64,000 nucleotides of DNA from Emergencia sp. 1XD21-10 (GTDB lineage: Bacteria > Bacillota > Clostridia > Peptostreptococcales > Anaerovoracaceae): the NCBI RefSeq assembly GCF_009936045.1, contig NZ_QWEQ01000012.1:1-64000 (forward strand), given 5' to 3'. The position numbers and the translations under genes were made by a program. The notes under the pieces are model-generated. The model saw nothing but the letters and a program-made list of their open reading frames with translations. It ran no database searches and had not been told where the DNA came from. Below, piece by piece: positions 54,102-62,824 of this stretch (its first letter is position 1; every line of letters starts with the position of its first letter).

Positions 54102-55255
54102 AACACAAGTTTATCGCGAAACGTTACTGGAAGGATCAGCAGACTGCCATGGGCAAGTCTGACGAGATGGCGAAGACCTTTGACGATGTGATCAATCTGA
54201 GCCTCGGAGATCCGGATCTGATTACGGACGACATCATTATAGACGGCGCTTTTGCGGATGCCAAGGCAGGACATACTAAATATACGGATTTTCGGGGCGA
54301 TTCGGAGCTGCGGACGGAAATCTGCAGATTTTATCAGGAAGAATACGGTATGGAGGTACGGGACGAGGAGGTCTTTGTCTGTGCCTCCGCTAGTCTTGGC
54401 ATGTATCTTAGCTTGGAAGCTATCGTGGACGACGGGGATGAGGTGATTTTGCAGGCGCCGTTTTTCACGCCGTATCCGCAGCAGGTGGAGCTTGCGAGAG
54501 GGATTCCGGTGGAACTTGCGACCTATGAGGACGAAGATTTCCAAATCAATATAGAGCGCCTTGAAAGTCTGATTACAGAGCGAACCAAAGCGCTGGTCAT
54601 CAATTCACCGTCCAATCCGACGGGAAACTGTCTGAACATGGAAACCATGGAGCAGCTTGCGGAGATTGCGGTAAAACATGATCTCCTTGTGATTTCCGAC
54701 GACATTTATACGGCGTTCAACTATCAGAATCCCTTTGTGCCGTTTGCATCCCTTCCGGGAATGCGGGAGCGAACGATCATACTGAACTCTTTTTCCAAAA
54801 ACTTCACCATGACAGGCTGGCGTGTCGGCAATATCATCGCGCCGGATTACATCATCAAAACCATACAGCAGGTCAACGAAAACGTAGTCTTTACGACGCC
54901 GTCTATTTCTCAGAGAGCGGCGATTCACGCACTCCGCCATCGGCATGAAATTCAGCCTGCTATGGTTAGCGAATATCGCCGGCGGATGTTTTATGCGGCG
55001 GAGCGGGTCAACGGGATTCGTGGACTTTCGGTGCTTTACCCGCCAAAGGGAAGCTTTTATCTGTTTGTGAATATCAAAGAAACTGGCCTTTCCAGCGCGG
55101 CGGCTGCAGAGAAAATTCTGCAGGATGCGCACGTGCTGACATTGCCGGGTCCTGCCTTCGGCGCATGCGGCGAAGGCTATGTGCGAATTGCTTGCACGGT
55201 TGGTGTGGACCTGCTTTGCGAGGCGTTTGACCGAATCGAGAAGGTGCAGTGGTAA
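54098..55255 (+). CDS. Class I/II aminotransferase (paralogue of the one at 21216)
   Basis: A 385-residue PLP aminotransferase. It aligns end to end, almost without gaps, with the protein at 21216: both start MKH-F-AKRYWKDQ-TAMGKSDEMAK, and both have the PLP lysine at K234 in NSFSKNFTMTGWRVG. Most differences are conservative. The start at 54098 (ATGA overlap with the EamA stop) is preferred to an upstream frame inside the EamA gene. The copies probably share chemistry but answer to different control, since only the 21-kb copy has the FadR-type operator. Confidence 0.9.
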   Translation: MKHKFIAKRYWKDQQTAMGKSDEMAKTFDDVINLSLGDPDLITDDIIIDGAFADAKAGHTKYTDFRGDSELRTEICRFYQEEYGMEVRDEEVFVCASASLGMYLSLEAIVDDGDEVILQAPFFTPYPQQVELARGIPVELATYEDEDFQINIERLESLITERTKALVINSPSNPTGNCLNMETMEQLAEIAVKHDLLVISDDIYTAFNYQNPFVPFASLPGMRERTIILNSFSKNFTMTGWRVGNIIAPDYIIKTIQQVNENVVFTTPSISQRAAIHALRHRHEIQPAMVSEYRRRMFYAAERVNGIRGLSVLYPPKGSFYLFVNIKETGLSSAAAAEKILQDAHVLTLPGPAFGACGEGYVRIACTVGVDLLCEAFDRIEKVQW

Positions 55256-55416
55256 GCGATTCGCCCGCGTTCTTTCCTGCTCGAGTGTTCCAGATCTGAG
55301 GGGCTTCCTGCAAAATTCCTTCCGGCGCAACCCAAATGTTACATTTAGAAACGAATCTGCCATTGCATAATCCTTGCGTTTGGAGTAAGATAAACCCATG
55401 AAAACAGGAGGTATTT

Positions 55417-55878
55417 ATGGAAATTGGAAGTAAAATTGCACAGGCGCGAAAAGAAAAGAATTTGACCCAGGAGCAGCTGGCGGAGCTGATGAACGTGACG
55501 AGGCAGACGGTATCCAGATGGGAGCTGCAGACAGCATATCCGGAAATGGAAAAAATTGTGATGCTTTCTGAGATTTTGGGTGTAAGCTGTGACTATCTTT
55601 TGCATGATAATATGGAGGCAGATGCCGGGCGCGGCAGCAGAAAAACTGTGTCGAAGCCTGTGGTGACCAGACTTCTTCGGGAAGCGGCAGGGAAACCTAT
55701 AAAAATCACGTTTACAGACGAAGACGTAGATTTTGATATAAATAGTAAGACGTGCAGGATTTTAGACTTTGACGGAAGCTGGGCATATGTAGAATATCAG
55801 AATGGAAAGAAAACAGAGACGAAACTGATACAGATTGCTTCCATCGCTTCGATTAAATTTGAAAGGGAGGACAAGTGA
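55417..55878 (+). CDS. XRE-family transcriptional regulator
   Basis: A 153-residue protein. Residues ~5-60 form an XRE/Cro helix-turn-helix (ARKEKNLTQEQLAELMNVTR). The last ~60 residues form a small beta-rich domain (KITFTDEDVDFDINSKTCRI then DFDGSWAYVEYQ). The same domain ends the protein encoded next, whose start codon overlaps this stop. The pair looks like a regulator and a membrane partner. AGGAGG precedes the ATG. Confidence 0.85.
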   Translation: MEIGSKIAQARKEKNLTQEQLAELMNVTRQTVSRWELQTAYPEMEKIVMLSEILGVSCDYLLHDNMEADAGRGSRKTVSKPVVTRLLREAAGKPIKITFTDEDVDFDINSKTCRILDFDGSWAYVEYQNGKKTETKLIQIASIASIKFEREDK

Positions 55879-56219
55879 TGGAATATTTTGGCGTTTTCGG
55901 CTTTATCTTTGGGCTGCTTTGCTGGTTTAAGATTTCCTCTCTCTCGAGCCGGGTCAAAAAACTGGAAGGCATTTTGAAAGAGGAGGGCTACGTTGATGCG
56001 GAAAAAGAATCACTGCGGGAGATTCTTGCGAAGAATATTGGAAAACATATCAAGCTGGAACTTTCTGCGGAGGCGATGGACTATGCGGTGGAGAAAAAAG
56101 ACTGCATCCTTTTGGATGCAGATGAGGACTGGGTTAAACTCAGAATGAATCATAAAAAGCAGGAGGAGTACCTCCTGCGTATCGACACGATTGAAAGCGT
56201 GCAGTTCATAGAATCATAA
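55878..56219 (+). CDS. Small membrane protein sharing the C-terminal domain of the adjacent XRE regulator
   Basis: A 113-residue protein with one N-terminal membrane segment (YFGVFGFIFGLLCWF), then a basic/coiled segment (SRVKKLEGILKEEG), then a ~55-residue domain. This ends KKDCILLDADEDWVKLRM and then YLLRIDTIESVQF. The last domain matches that of the XRE protein: both have a C-x-IL-D-x-D-x-x-W core and end in an I-x-SI/SV-x-F strand. ATG 55878 is chosen for the GGGAGG site seven bases upstream. It ends a few bases inside the convergent dinB gene. I do not recognise a named family. Confidence 0.75.
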   Translation: MEYFGVFGFIFGLLCWFKISSLSSRVKKLEGILKEEGYVDAEKESLREILAKNIGKHIKLELSAEAMDYAVEKKDCILLDADEDWVKLRMNHKKQEEYLLRIDTIESVQFIES

Positions 56220-57416
56220 GTCGATGCCGATGTCGTTGTCAAGAATTTGACCGAAGGTGATGGAACTGTTTCCGAATTTTTTTCGGATATCGTCCATAGT
56301 CCGCTCGATGGATTCACCTTTTTCGCGGGATTCTGCAGGCGCATCAAAGAGAGAAAGCTGCTCTTCGCAGGTTTCATCGGTCAGATTGATTGCTGTCAGA
56401 GTCAGAAGTCTGATAGGGTCTGTTAGCCGCCAGGAGGATTTGATAATCTCCAGAGCGGCTTTTTTTAAATCTGCGGCAAGGTTAGTGGAGACCGGAAGCT
56501 GCTTCTGTCGGGAAATCGTTTTGAAGTTAGGATCTTTGATATCCACTTTGACGCCAAAGCATTTCATCTGGTACTTGCGAAGACGGCTGGCAACGGTATC
56601 GGAAAGGCTGGTCAGGGCAGTGGTGATATCTTCTAGTCCTGTTAGATTTCTGCGAAAGGTAATGCCGTTTCCCACAGACTTGATTTTCTCTCGCTGGTTA
56701 AACAGGCAGACTGGGCTGTCATCCTTGCCGCATGCATAGCTGTGAAGAAGCGGTCCCTGTTTTCCTAGCAGCGCTTCCAGCGCCTTTGGATTTGCGCAGG
56801 CAAGATCTCCGATGGTGTGAATGTTGAGGTTCTTTAATTTTTCTGCGGTGGCAAACCCGACAAAAAACAGTTCGCCTACTGGCTTATTCCAGAGCAGTTC
56901 TTTGAAATTTTCTTGTGTAATCTCTGTGGTAGCATCGGGCTTTCTATATTCACTGCCCATCTTGGCGAAGATTTTGTTGTAAGAAACGCCTACTGACAAG
57001 GTTAATCCGAGTTCTGACTTGATCCGCCGGCGAATGGCGTCGCCAATCTGCTTACCACTGCCAAAGAGTTTCTGGCTGGCTGTGACATCAAGCCAGGATT
57101 CATCAATGCTGAAAGGCTCTACCATATCGGTGTATTCCAGATAAATTTTATTGATGCGATCGCTGTATTCCTTGTATCTATCGTGGTGAGGTCGCACAAA
57201 TTGAAGACCCGGGCATTTTTTCTTTGCCTGCCAGACGGTTTCTGCTGTAATAACGCCGGCATCTTTAGCTAATTGATTTTTGGCGAGGACAATACCGTGT
57301 CTGCCTTCAGGGTCGCCGCAGACAGCAACGGGCATGCCTTTTAGGTCGGGTCTTGACAGAAGCTCTACTGAAGCATAAAAATTATTCATATCACAATGTA
57401 AAATAACTCTTTCCAT
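56214..57416 (-). CDS. dinB: DNA polymerase IV (Y-family translesion polymerase)
   Basis: A 400-residue error-prone polymerase that copies past damaged bases. Catalytic acidic residues are D9 in HCDMNNFYASVE, and D105-E106 in FSIDESWLDV. The steric-gate region and little-finger domain follow. A beta-clamp-binding motif, QLSLF, is at 353-357, unusually followed by ~43 further residues rather than ending the protein. Its 3' end overlaps the convergent small membrane gene by six bases. A promoter is expected in 57417-57500; no LexA box is evident to me. Confidence 0.92.
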   Translation of the reverse strand: MERVILHCDMNNFYASVELLSRPDLKGMPVAVCGDPEGRHGIVLAKNQLAKDAGVITAETVWQAKKKCPGLQFVRPHHDRYKEYSDRINKIYLEYTDMVEPFSIDESWLDVTASQKLFGSGKQIGDAIRRRIKSELGLTLSVGVSYNKIFAKMGSEYRKPDATTEITQENFKELLWNKPVGELFFVGFATAEKLKNLNIHTIGDLACANPKALEALLGKQGPLLHSYACGKDDSPVCLFNQREKIKSVGNGITFRRNLTGLEDITTALTSLSDTVASRLRKYQMKCFGVKVDIKDPNFKTISRQKQLPVSTNLAADLKKAALEIIKSSWRLTDPIRLLTLTAINLTDETCEEQLSLFDAPAESREKGESIERTMDDIRKKFGNSSITFGQILDNDIGIDL

Positions 57417-57509
57417 ATTTTTATTTTATCATACTTCTTTCAAATAACAATCACAATTGTGGGGGAAAATATGCTATACTAAAATCAATAGATTTTATTG
57501 GAGGACTTT

Positions 57510-57896
57510 ATGGGAAATATTATGGTTTGTGTAACCAAACAGAAAACCTGCCAGCGGCTCATCGATTATGGAAAGGCATTGCAGCATGCAGGGGAGGAAC
57601 AGATTTTTGTAATACATATTGCGCCAGAAAACGAGAACTTTCTGAACAACAGCGAGGAAGGCGAGGCTCTGGAATTTCTCTATGAAAAAGCGAAGGAAGC
57701 AGGCGCACAGCTAACCGTGGAGCGATCGCAGGATGCTATCGGCACTTTAGCAAAACTTGCGGAAAAGAATTACGCTGACCGAGTGATTGTAGGGGAGGCA
57801 CCGGAGGGACAGTGCGCCGGAGGTTTTCTTGAAAAGCTTGCAGCACGCCTTGGAAAAGGTGTTTCTTTGGAAGTGGTGCCAGCAGCGAAAGTGTGA
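57510..57896 (+). CDS. Universal stress protein-like protein
   Basis: A 128-residue protein with a UspA-like alpha/beta fold: NIMVCVTKQKTCQRLIDYG at the N-terminus, IFVIHIAPENENF, and a late ADRVIVGEAP strand-loop. The usual ATP-binding G-2x-G-9x-G signature is not obvious, so it may belong to the non-ATP-binding group. The start at 57510 has GGAGG five bases before it; a TTG at 57498 would overlap that site. Single gene; function unknown. Confidence 0.7.
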   Translation: MGNIMVCVTKQKTCQRLIDYGKALQHAGEEQIFVIHIAPENENFLNNSEEGEALEFLYEKAKEAGAQLTVERSQDAIGTLAKLAEKNYADRVIVGEAPEGQCAGGFLEKLAARLGKGVSLEVVPAAKV

Positions 57897-57944
57897 ATGG
57901 CTTCTTTGGCGTAGTAGAAAACAACTGGAGTCGGAATCGCAGTG

Positions 57945-58366
57945 TGACAAAATTGACTTTTTTAGAAATTCATCTAATTTGTCAATGTCTGTGCTATGAT
58001 CTGCAGTTTCGATATATAGCTTGCGGTCTGTTGGGTTTTGCGCACCTATAATGCCCACGGCAAACGCACGAAAACGTTCTATACCAGCTAACATTGACAA
58101 ATTTCTTCCATCCCGCGTATTTTTGTCAATAAACCACCAGTGCAGCAGGTGAAAAGCGCTCTTAAATCCCCTCAATCTTGCTAAAATGGACAAAAATCAG
58201 GAAATCTGTCAATTTTTGCAAGGGTTTAGGGCAAAAACATTGACCAAATTGACAAAAAATCGAGAGTTTGTCAATATTGTCAATATTAGAACGTAAAATA
58301 TGAAAAAATCGGTATTTTAACGCGCATTTATTGACAAAAATACAAAATATCCAGGAATTTGTCAAT
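57945..58366. repeat. Non-coding cluster of TTGTCAAT motifs
   Basis: The 590-base gap between the Usp-like and DUF308 genes has no convincing gene. TTGTCAAT occurs exactly eight times on one strand or the other: 57979, 58093, 58123, 58248, 58268, 58277, 58330 and 58359 (first base of each). Near-copies are at 57950 and 58206. Three share the longer form AATTTGTCAATGT. Spacing is irregular and both orientations occur, as in a dense binding-site array. Confidence 0.6.
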
Positions 58367-58488
58367 GTTCAACTTCTGAAAGTTTTTTCATGCGTTTGCC
58401 GCACTATAATATCGGCTGTTTCTTGACTTTATTTCCGGCAGCCAGTATAATGTTACAGAACAAAAGCTGGACAAGGAGGTCTTCTTAA

Positions 58489-59211
58489 TTGAGAATTATT
58501 ACTGTGATTGCGGGCATTCTGCTTACTTTCTTAGGGGTATTTTCCATTGCAAATGCCGGGTTATCATTTCTATCACTGGCATTTCCGATTGGAAGCATTC
58601 TAATGTTTGTTGGACTTGTAGAATGTTTTGTATATAAGAGAATTAGAAACGATGTAGATGCGGGCCACTGGGTGCTTATCGATGGACTTACCACATTTAT
58701 TTTAGGTATCGTAGTTTTAACCGGACGGCTGGCAGCAGATATTGCAGTTCCTGTCGTATTTGGTATGTGGAGCATGATTTCGGGAATCAGAGGATTTTCC
58801 GTGCTTGCCTTTGAGACAGATACTAAGGAGAAGAATATCGATTTTTATTGGGCATTTAGTGTGAGCCTTTTAAATTTGGCGATTGGTATCTACGCATTCT
58901 TCAATTCGTCTATGTTGCATTTATCCGTACTGATGATTTTGGGTATCTGCTTTGTTGTGCAGGGCGCTAATGTGATTAAAATTGGCTTTGATATCGTATA
59001 CAACAAGCCGGATTTGATCAAGACTAAGGATGAGAAGATCGCAGAGGCGGAAGAGGCAGCCAAGGAAGCCAAGAGAGAAATGAAAAAGGCGATTAAAAAA
59101 GCTAGAAAAGCGCGTAACGCTGTGAAAGAAGCAGAAGAAGCGAAAGAATTTCATGAGATAATTAGTGAACCGATTGGGGAGACTAATACACCAGAGGATA
59201 AAACACTGTAG
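58489..59211 (+). CDS. DUF308 (HdeD-like) membrane protein with charged C-terminal tail
   Basis: A 240-residue protein starting with TTG nine bases after an AAGGAGG site. About six membrane helices in a DUF308/HdeD pattern occupy residues 1-175, including TTFILGIVVLTGRLAAD and FGMWSMISGIRGF. From ~185 a highly charged Lys/Glu/Ala helix (AEEAAKEAKREMKKAIKKAR) reaches to ~222, likely a coiled coil in the cytosol. HdeD members are tied to acid resistance in enterobacteria; no such role is shown here. A terminator follows at once. Confidence 0.78.
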   Translation: MRIITVIAGILLTFLGVFSIANAGLSFLSLAFPIGSILMFVGLVECFVYKRIRNDVDAGHWVLIDGLTTFILGIVVLTGRLAADIAVPVVFGMWSMISGIRGFSVLAFETDTKEKNIDFYWAFSVSLLNLAIGIYAFFNSSMLHLSVLMILGICFVVQGANVIKIGFDIVYNKPDLIKTKDEKIAEAEEAAKEAKREMKKAIKKARKARNAVKEAEEAKEFHEIISEPIGETNTPEDKTL

Positions 59212-59221
59212 TATGCGGACG

Positions 59222-59257
59222 GGGTTTCTCAAAAGATGAGAAATCCTGTTGTTTTTT
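59222..59257 (+). terminator. Terminator after the DUF308 gene
   Basis: GGGTTTCTC (59222-59230) pairs with GAGAAATCC (59238-59246), one G-T pair included, followed by TGTTGTTTTTT. Confidence 0.75.
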
Positions 59258-59261
59258 ATGA

Positions 59262-59610
59262 CCTAACCCGCAGAAAACGAGTGTAGCGAAGGTTTCTGCG
59301 CAGGTAGGTCAAACGCGAGGCTTTCCCAAGAGAACGAACTGAAGGTGAAGTTCGATTGGAAGAAAGCTACGGCGAGCCTAACCCGCAGAAAACGAGTGTA
59401 GCGAAGGTTTATGCGCAGGTAGGTCAACTGAAGAATTGCAGACCAGCTTGCGCTGGGCAATTCCTGTATAGCACCTTCCAGCAATTCTTAGACGAATTGG
59501 GATAGGTGCGTAAACGCGAGGCTTTCCCAAGAGAACGAACTGAAGGTGAAGTTCGATTGGAAGAAAGCTACGGCGAGCCTAACCCGCAGAAAACGAGTGC
59601 AACGAAGATT
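59262..59610 (+). repeat. Modular mosaic of stem-loop repeats
   Basis: Unit A, 47 bases, is at 59262-59308 and 59377-59423, and in truncated form at 59578-59610. Unit B, 64 bases, is at 59313-59376 and 59514-59577 with near-identical sequence. Each folds by itself: A by CGCAGAAA/TTTCTGCG with outer ACC/GGT and CCT/AGG pairs, B by CGAACT/AGTTCG, CCAA/TTGG and GCTTTC/GAAAGC. The 90-base spacer between A2 and B2 also holds two hairpins (GAATTGC/GCAATTC and GCACCT/AGGTGC). The order A-B-A-spacer-B-A' recalls BOX-type composite repeats. Confidence 0.8.
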
Positions 59611-59644
59611 TTCCAAAAGGATAAATGAAAGGAAGCAGCTAAAA

Positions 59645-60775
59645 ATGTTAGATATATGTATAATTGGCGGCGGCGCTGCAGGAATGACCGCGGCGATTTG
59701 TGCAAAGGAGGAGAACCCCGCTCGCAGGATTCTGATTTTAGAGAAAAAGAATCAGCTTGGGAGAAAGATTTCTGCGACTGGAAATGGAAAATGCAATCTT
59801 TCCAATGTAGCCTGCCCCAATGTGGATCAGACCTTGGCTTTTTTTGAAGGATTGGGAATTTTAACGAGAACCGATTCTGCAGGAAGAGTTTACCCATATA
59901 TAGAAGACGCAGCGGCGGTGCGAGAGGCGCTGGAGCAAAAAATACGGGAGCTTGGCATTGAAGTTATGACATCTTCAGAGGTCCAGTCCATCGAAAAACA
60001 GGATTGTTTTGTTGTTGAACTGAAGAACAAAACAATCCAATCGCAGAAGCTTCTCATCTCTTGCGGCGGTAAGGCAGGTGCGGCTTTTGGCAGCACGGGA
60101 GACGGATTTCGGTTTGCAAAGAGTCTGGGGCATCAGATTCGAAAACCGGTTCCAGTTCTTACGGCAGTTGAAGTGAAGGAGAATCTGGAAAAACTTGCCG
60201 GGATTCGCGCAAAGGCACAGGTGAAGCTGCTTTATCAGAATGAGCTTATTTTTTCTGAAAATGGTGAGGTTCAGTTTACTAAGACAGGCGTTTCTGGAAT
60301 CTGTGTTTTCAATCTGTCTAGGTTTCTGTTGATTCCTCCGGGGGCTTCTTTTGCAGATGGCTTTGATGACTATAAAATTGAAATTGATTTCTTTCCGGAC
60401 AGGGAGGATATGGTCAGTGTTTTGGAATTACGCAAGGCGCAAGGCATTGCAGCATCGAGATTGCTGCAGTTTCTCGTAAAAAGGCCTGTTGCAGAGATGA
60501 TTGAACGTCTTGCCAAGGGGGATACAGCGGAGAGCGGACGGCTCTTAAAGGCGTTTCCTCTTTCGCCGAAAGGTGTGAAGGGATGGGATTTTGCGCAGGT
60601 GACAAAAGGCGGCGTAGAACTTAGCGAAGTGTTGGCGCAGACAATGGAGTCACGCCTTGTAAAAAACTTGCATTTTGCTGGCGAGGTACTGGATTATGAT
60701 GGTCCATGCGGCGGATTTAATCTCCAGTACGCATGGGAGACAGGCATGCTGGCTGGAAAGGGGATGGCAAAATGA
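59645..60775 (+). CDS. HI0933/BaiN-family flavoprotein
   Basis: A 376-residue NAD(P)/FAD-dependent oxidoreductase of the HI0933 family, which includes the bile-acid flavoprotein BaiN. The FAD dinucleotide loop is CIIGGGAAGMTAAI (5-18); the family motif GRKISATGNGKCNLSN is at about 40-55. SCGGKAGAAFGSTGDG near 140 and GVELSEVLAQTM plus GEVLDYDGPCGGFNLQYAW near the C-terminus confirm it. Substrate unknown. The start at 59645 follows a GAAAGGAAG site; a longer frame would run through the stem-loop repeats. It overlaps the next flavoprotein gene by four bases. Confidence 0.88.
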   Translation: MLDICIIGGGAAGMTAAICAKEENPARRILILEKKNQLGRKISATGNGKCNLSNVACPNVDQTLAFFEGLGILTRTDSAGRVYPYIEDAAAVREALEQKIRELGIEVMTSSEVQSIEKQDCFVVELKNKTIQSQKLLISCGGKAGAAFGSTGDGFRFAKSLGHQIRKPVPVLTAVEVKENLEKLAGIRAKAQVKLLYQNELIFSENGEVQFTKTGVSGICVFNLSRFLLIPPGASFADGFDDYKIEIDFFPDREDMVSVLELRKAQGIAASRLLQFLVKRPVAEMIERLAKGDTAESGRLLKAFPLSPKGVKGWDFAQVTKGGVELSEVLAQTMESRLVKNLHFAGEVLDYDGPCGGFNLQYAWETGMLAGKGMAK

Positions 60776-62343
60776 CGCCCAGATATAGAATTCATCAGGT
60801 GAAACTTAGCCTGCAGGAATCTACAGCGGATTTACCGAAAAAAATATTAAAGAAACTGGGAAATAGAGACTATATTCTGACAGATGTAGAAATTGTTAAA
60901 GAGTCCATTGATGCCAGAGACAAAAAAGATATAAAGAAAGTCTACTCTGTAGACTTTTCTGTGGTGACAAGACAGCGTCCCAGAGACTATATCTACATTC
61001 GCTGCGGCGGAAAGACAGGCGTGGAGGAAGCGCCGGATATGACCTATATAGAAGTGCCTTGCGGCGATCGGGAACTGAATCACAGACCGGTTATCATAGG
61101 GTTTGGACCTTGTGGTATGTTTGCAGGTTTGACTTTGGCAAGATGCGGGCTGAAACCTCTGATTATCGAGCGAGGTGCAGAAATTGAACAGAGGGTGCAG
61201 GATGTAGAAAAGTTTTGGGAAGAAGGGATTTTGAATCCGGAGTCCAATGTTCAGTTTGGAGAAGGAGGCGCAGGCACCTTTTCCGATGGAAAGCTGACAA
61301 CAGGCATTAAAGATCCTCGAATCCGGCGGGTTCTTTCTGATTTTGTCAGAGCGGGGGCAGACCCGGACATTCTCTATAAACAGAGGGCGCATATCGGTAC
61401 AGATGTTCTTAGAACCGTTGTAAAAAACATTCGCGAAGAAATCATTCGCCTTGGCGGTGAGGTTCGCTTTAATACTCGTTTTGTGGAAGTGAAGACGAAA
61501 AATAAGTGTGTAAAATCCGTCGTGGTGGTGAAGGACGGCAAGGAGGAAGAAATTTTTACAGAAGATGTAGTGCTTGCCATTGGACACAGCGCTAGAGATA
61601 CTTTTCGCTATCTTGCCGGTCGTGGAATTAAAATGCAGCAGAAGCCATTTTCTATTGGGGTGCGGATTGAACATCCTCAGAGGCTCATTGACAGAGCACA
61701 GTATGGTGACGGAGCATCGCAGCTTCCGCCGGCAGACTATAAACTTTCTCATCACTGTGCAAACGGTCGTGGTGTATATACGTTCTGTATGTGTCCAGGT
61801 GGACAGGTAGTAGTTGCGTCTTCTCAGGAAGGCGGTGTGGTGACCAACGGGATGAGCAATCGAGCAAGAGACAGCGGTACTGCCAACAGCGGTCTTTTGG
61901 TCGACGTGCGCTGTGAAGACTTCGGATCACCGAGTCCACTGGCAGGAATCGAATTCCAGGAAAAATATGAGAAACTGGCATTTGCGCTGGGTGGAGGAAC
62001 TTATCGGGCACCGAAGACGACTTGGGCGGAATTTAGAGACGATGAAGATACTGCTGCTGCGGTAATTGGATCGCTTCCTGATTTTGCGGTGGAATCTATC
62101 AGAGAGGCAATGCCGCATTTGGGCAGAAAACTTGCCGGTTTTGATGATGACAGCGCAGTACTTACCGCAGTGGAGACAAGAAGCTCTTCGCCGGTTCGTT
62201 TTGCGAGAAACGAAAACATGGAGGGAACCTTTGGAGGCTTTTATCCGGCAGGAGAGGGAACCGGCTATGCAGGCGGCATTATGAGCGCGGCTTGCGACGG
62301 GATTAAGGTAGCGGAAAAGATTATTGGAAAGTATCAAGTGTAA
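60772..62343 (+). CDS. FAD-dependent oxidoreductase (COG2509-like, uncharacterised)
   Basis: A 523-residue flavoprotein. An N-terminal ~100-residue domain rich in Lys and Asp is followed by the FAD loop PVIIGFGPCGMFAGLTLA (about 104-121). NVQFGEGGAGTFSDGKLTTG (about 159-178) is a hallmark of the family, as is HSARDTFRYLAGRGI near 271. The start (ATGA overlap with the preceding gene) ties the two flavoproteins into one operon. The family is widespread in anaerobes but its reaction is not established to my knowledge. Confidence 0.83.
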   Translation: MTPRYRIHQVKLSLQESTADLPKKILKKLGNRDYILTDVEIVKESIDARDKKDIKKVYSVDFSVVTRQRPRDYIYIRCGGKTGVEEAPDMTYIEVPCGDRELNHRPVIIGFGPCGMFAGLTLARCGLKPLIIERGAEIEQRVQDVEKFWEEGILNPESNVQFGEGGAGTFSDGKLTTGIKDPRIRRVLSDFVRAGADPDILYKQRAHIGTDVLRTVVKNIREEIIRLGGEVRFNTRFVEVKTKNKCVKSVVVVKDGKEEEIFTEDVVLAIGHSARDTFRYLAGRGIKMQQKPFSIGVRIEHPQRLIDRAQYGDGASQLPPADYKLSHHCANGRGVYTFCMCPGGQVVVASSQEGGVVTNGMSNRARDSGTANSGLLVDVRCEDFGSPSPLAGIEFQEKYEKLAFALGGGTYRAPKTTWAEFRDDEDTAAAVIGSLPDFAVESIREAMPHLGRKLAGFDDDSAVLTAVETRSSSPVRFARNENMEGTFGGFYPAGEGTGYAGGIMSAACDGIKVAEKIIGKYQV

Positions 62344-62443
62344 ATAATTATGAGAAAATTCCGCCTCCACATTTACATTACTACTTAGACATGATATAAT
62401 GTATAAAATAAAGGAACTTGTCATGATAGTAGGAGGTGGAAGT

Positions 62444-62743
62444 ATGAATCCGGCAACAAGAATAATTCCGAAGTTGATACTTCTAATCGTGATACTGGTG
62501 CTTGGTTTAATCTTACACTTTGCGACTGAATGGATGAAGAAGAAAAGACAGCCTGAGTGGGATGAATTTCAGGAAAAAGTGGCAGATTTTAACGAAAGGC
62601 ATGGCAAAGATTTAAGTGATAATACCAAGGCTTTTTTAGAAAAACATGTCAACGATTCCCAGACTGCCCGTATCAAAGCTATGGTAAAGCGAGAGGAACT
62701 TGAGCGGGAAGAAATGGAAAAGGAATACCAACAGGAAGAATAA
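62444..62743 (+). CDS. Small single-pass membrane protein with charged coiled tail
   Basis: A 99-residue protein: one membrane helix at about 9-27 (KLILLIVILVLGLILHFATE), then a hydrophilic, largely helical region ending in repeated Glu/Lys (KREELEREEMEKEYQQEE). The ATG at 62444 follows AGGAGGTGG, preferred over an upstream frame from 62399. No family recognised. A terminator follows. Confidence 0.65.
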   Translation: MNPATRIIPKLILLIVILVLGLILHFATEWMKKKRQPEWDEFQEKVADFNERHGKDLSDNTKAFLEKHVNDSQTARIKAMVKREELEREEMEKEYQQEE

Positions 62744-62757
62744 AAATTCAAGATGCA

Positions 62758-62793
62758 GCCTCGTCAAATTTTTCTTGACGAGGCGATTTTTTT
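62758..62793 (+). terminator. Intrinsic terminator
   Basis: GCCTCGTCAA (62758-62767) pairs perfectly with TTGACGAGGC (62775-62784), followed by GATTTTTTT. Confidence 0.88.
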
Positions 62794-62824
62794 GTATTAA
62801 ACTCTAGTTAGAAACTGAATGAAT

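Noticed and set aside
57747-58365. Minus-strand open frames in the Usp-DUF308 gap as genes
   Set aside because: No ribosome binding sites and no recognisable motifs. The sequence is dominated by TTGTCAAT repeats.
57945-58366. TTGTCAAT cluster as a CRISPR array
   Set aside because: The motif is only 8 bases, spacing is irregular and both orientations occur, with no cas genes nearby.
59546-59644. Upstream extension of the HI0933-type flavoprotein
   Set aside because: The extra 33 codons fall inside the stem-loop repeats and do not match the family. The ATG at 59645 has a ribosome binding site and leads directly into the FAD loop.
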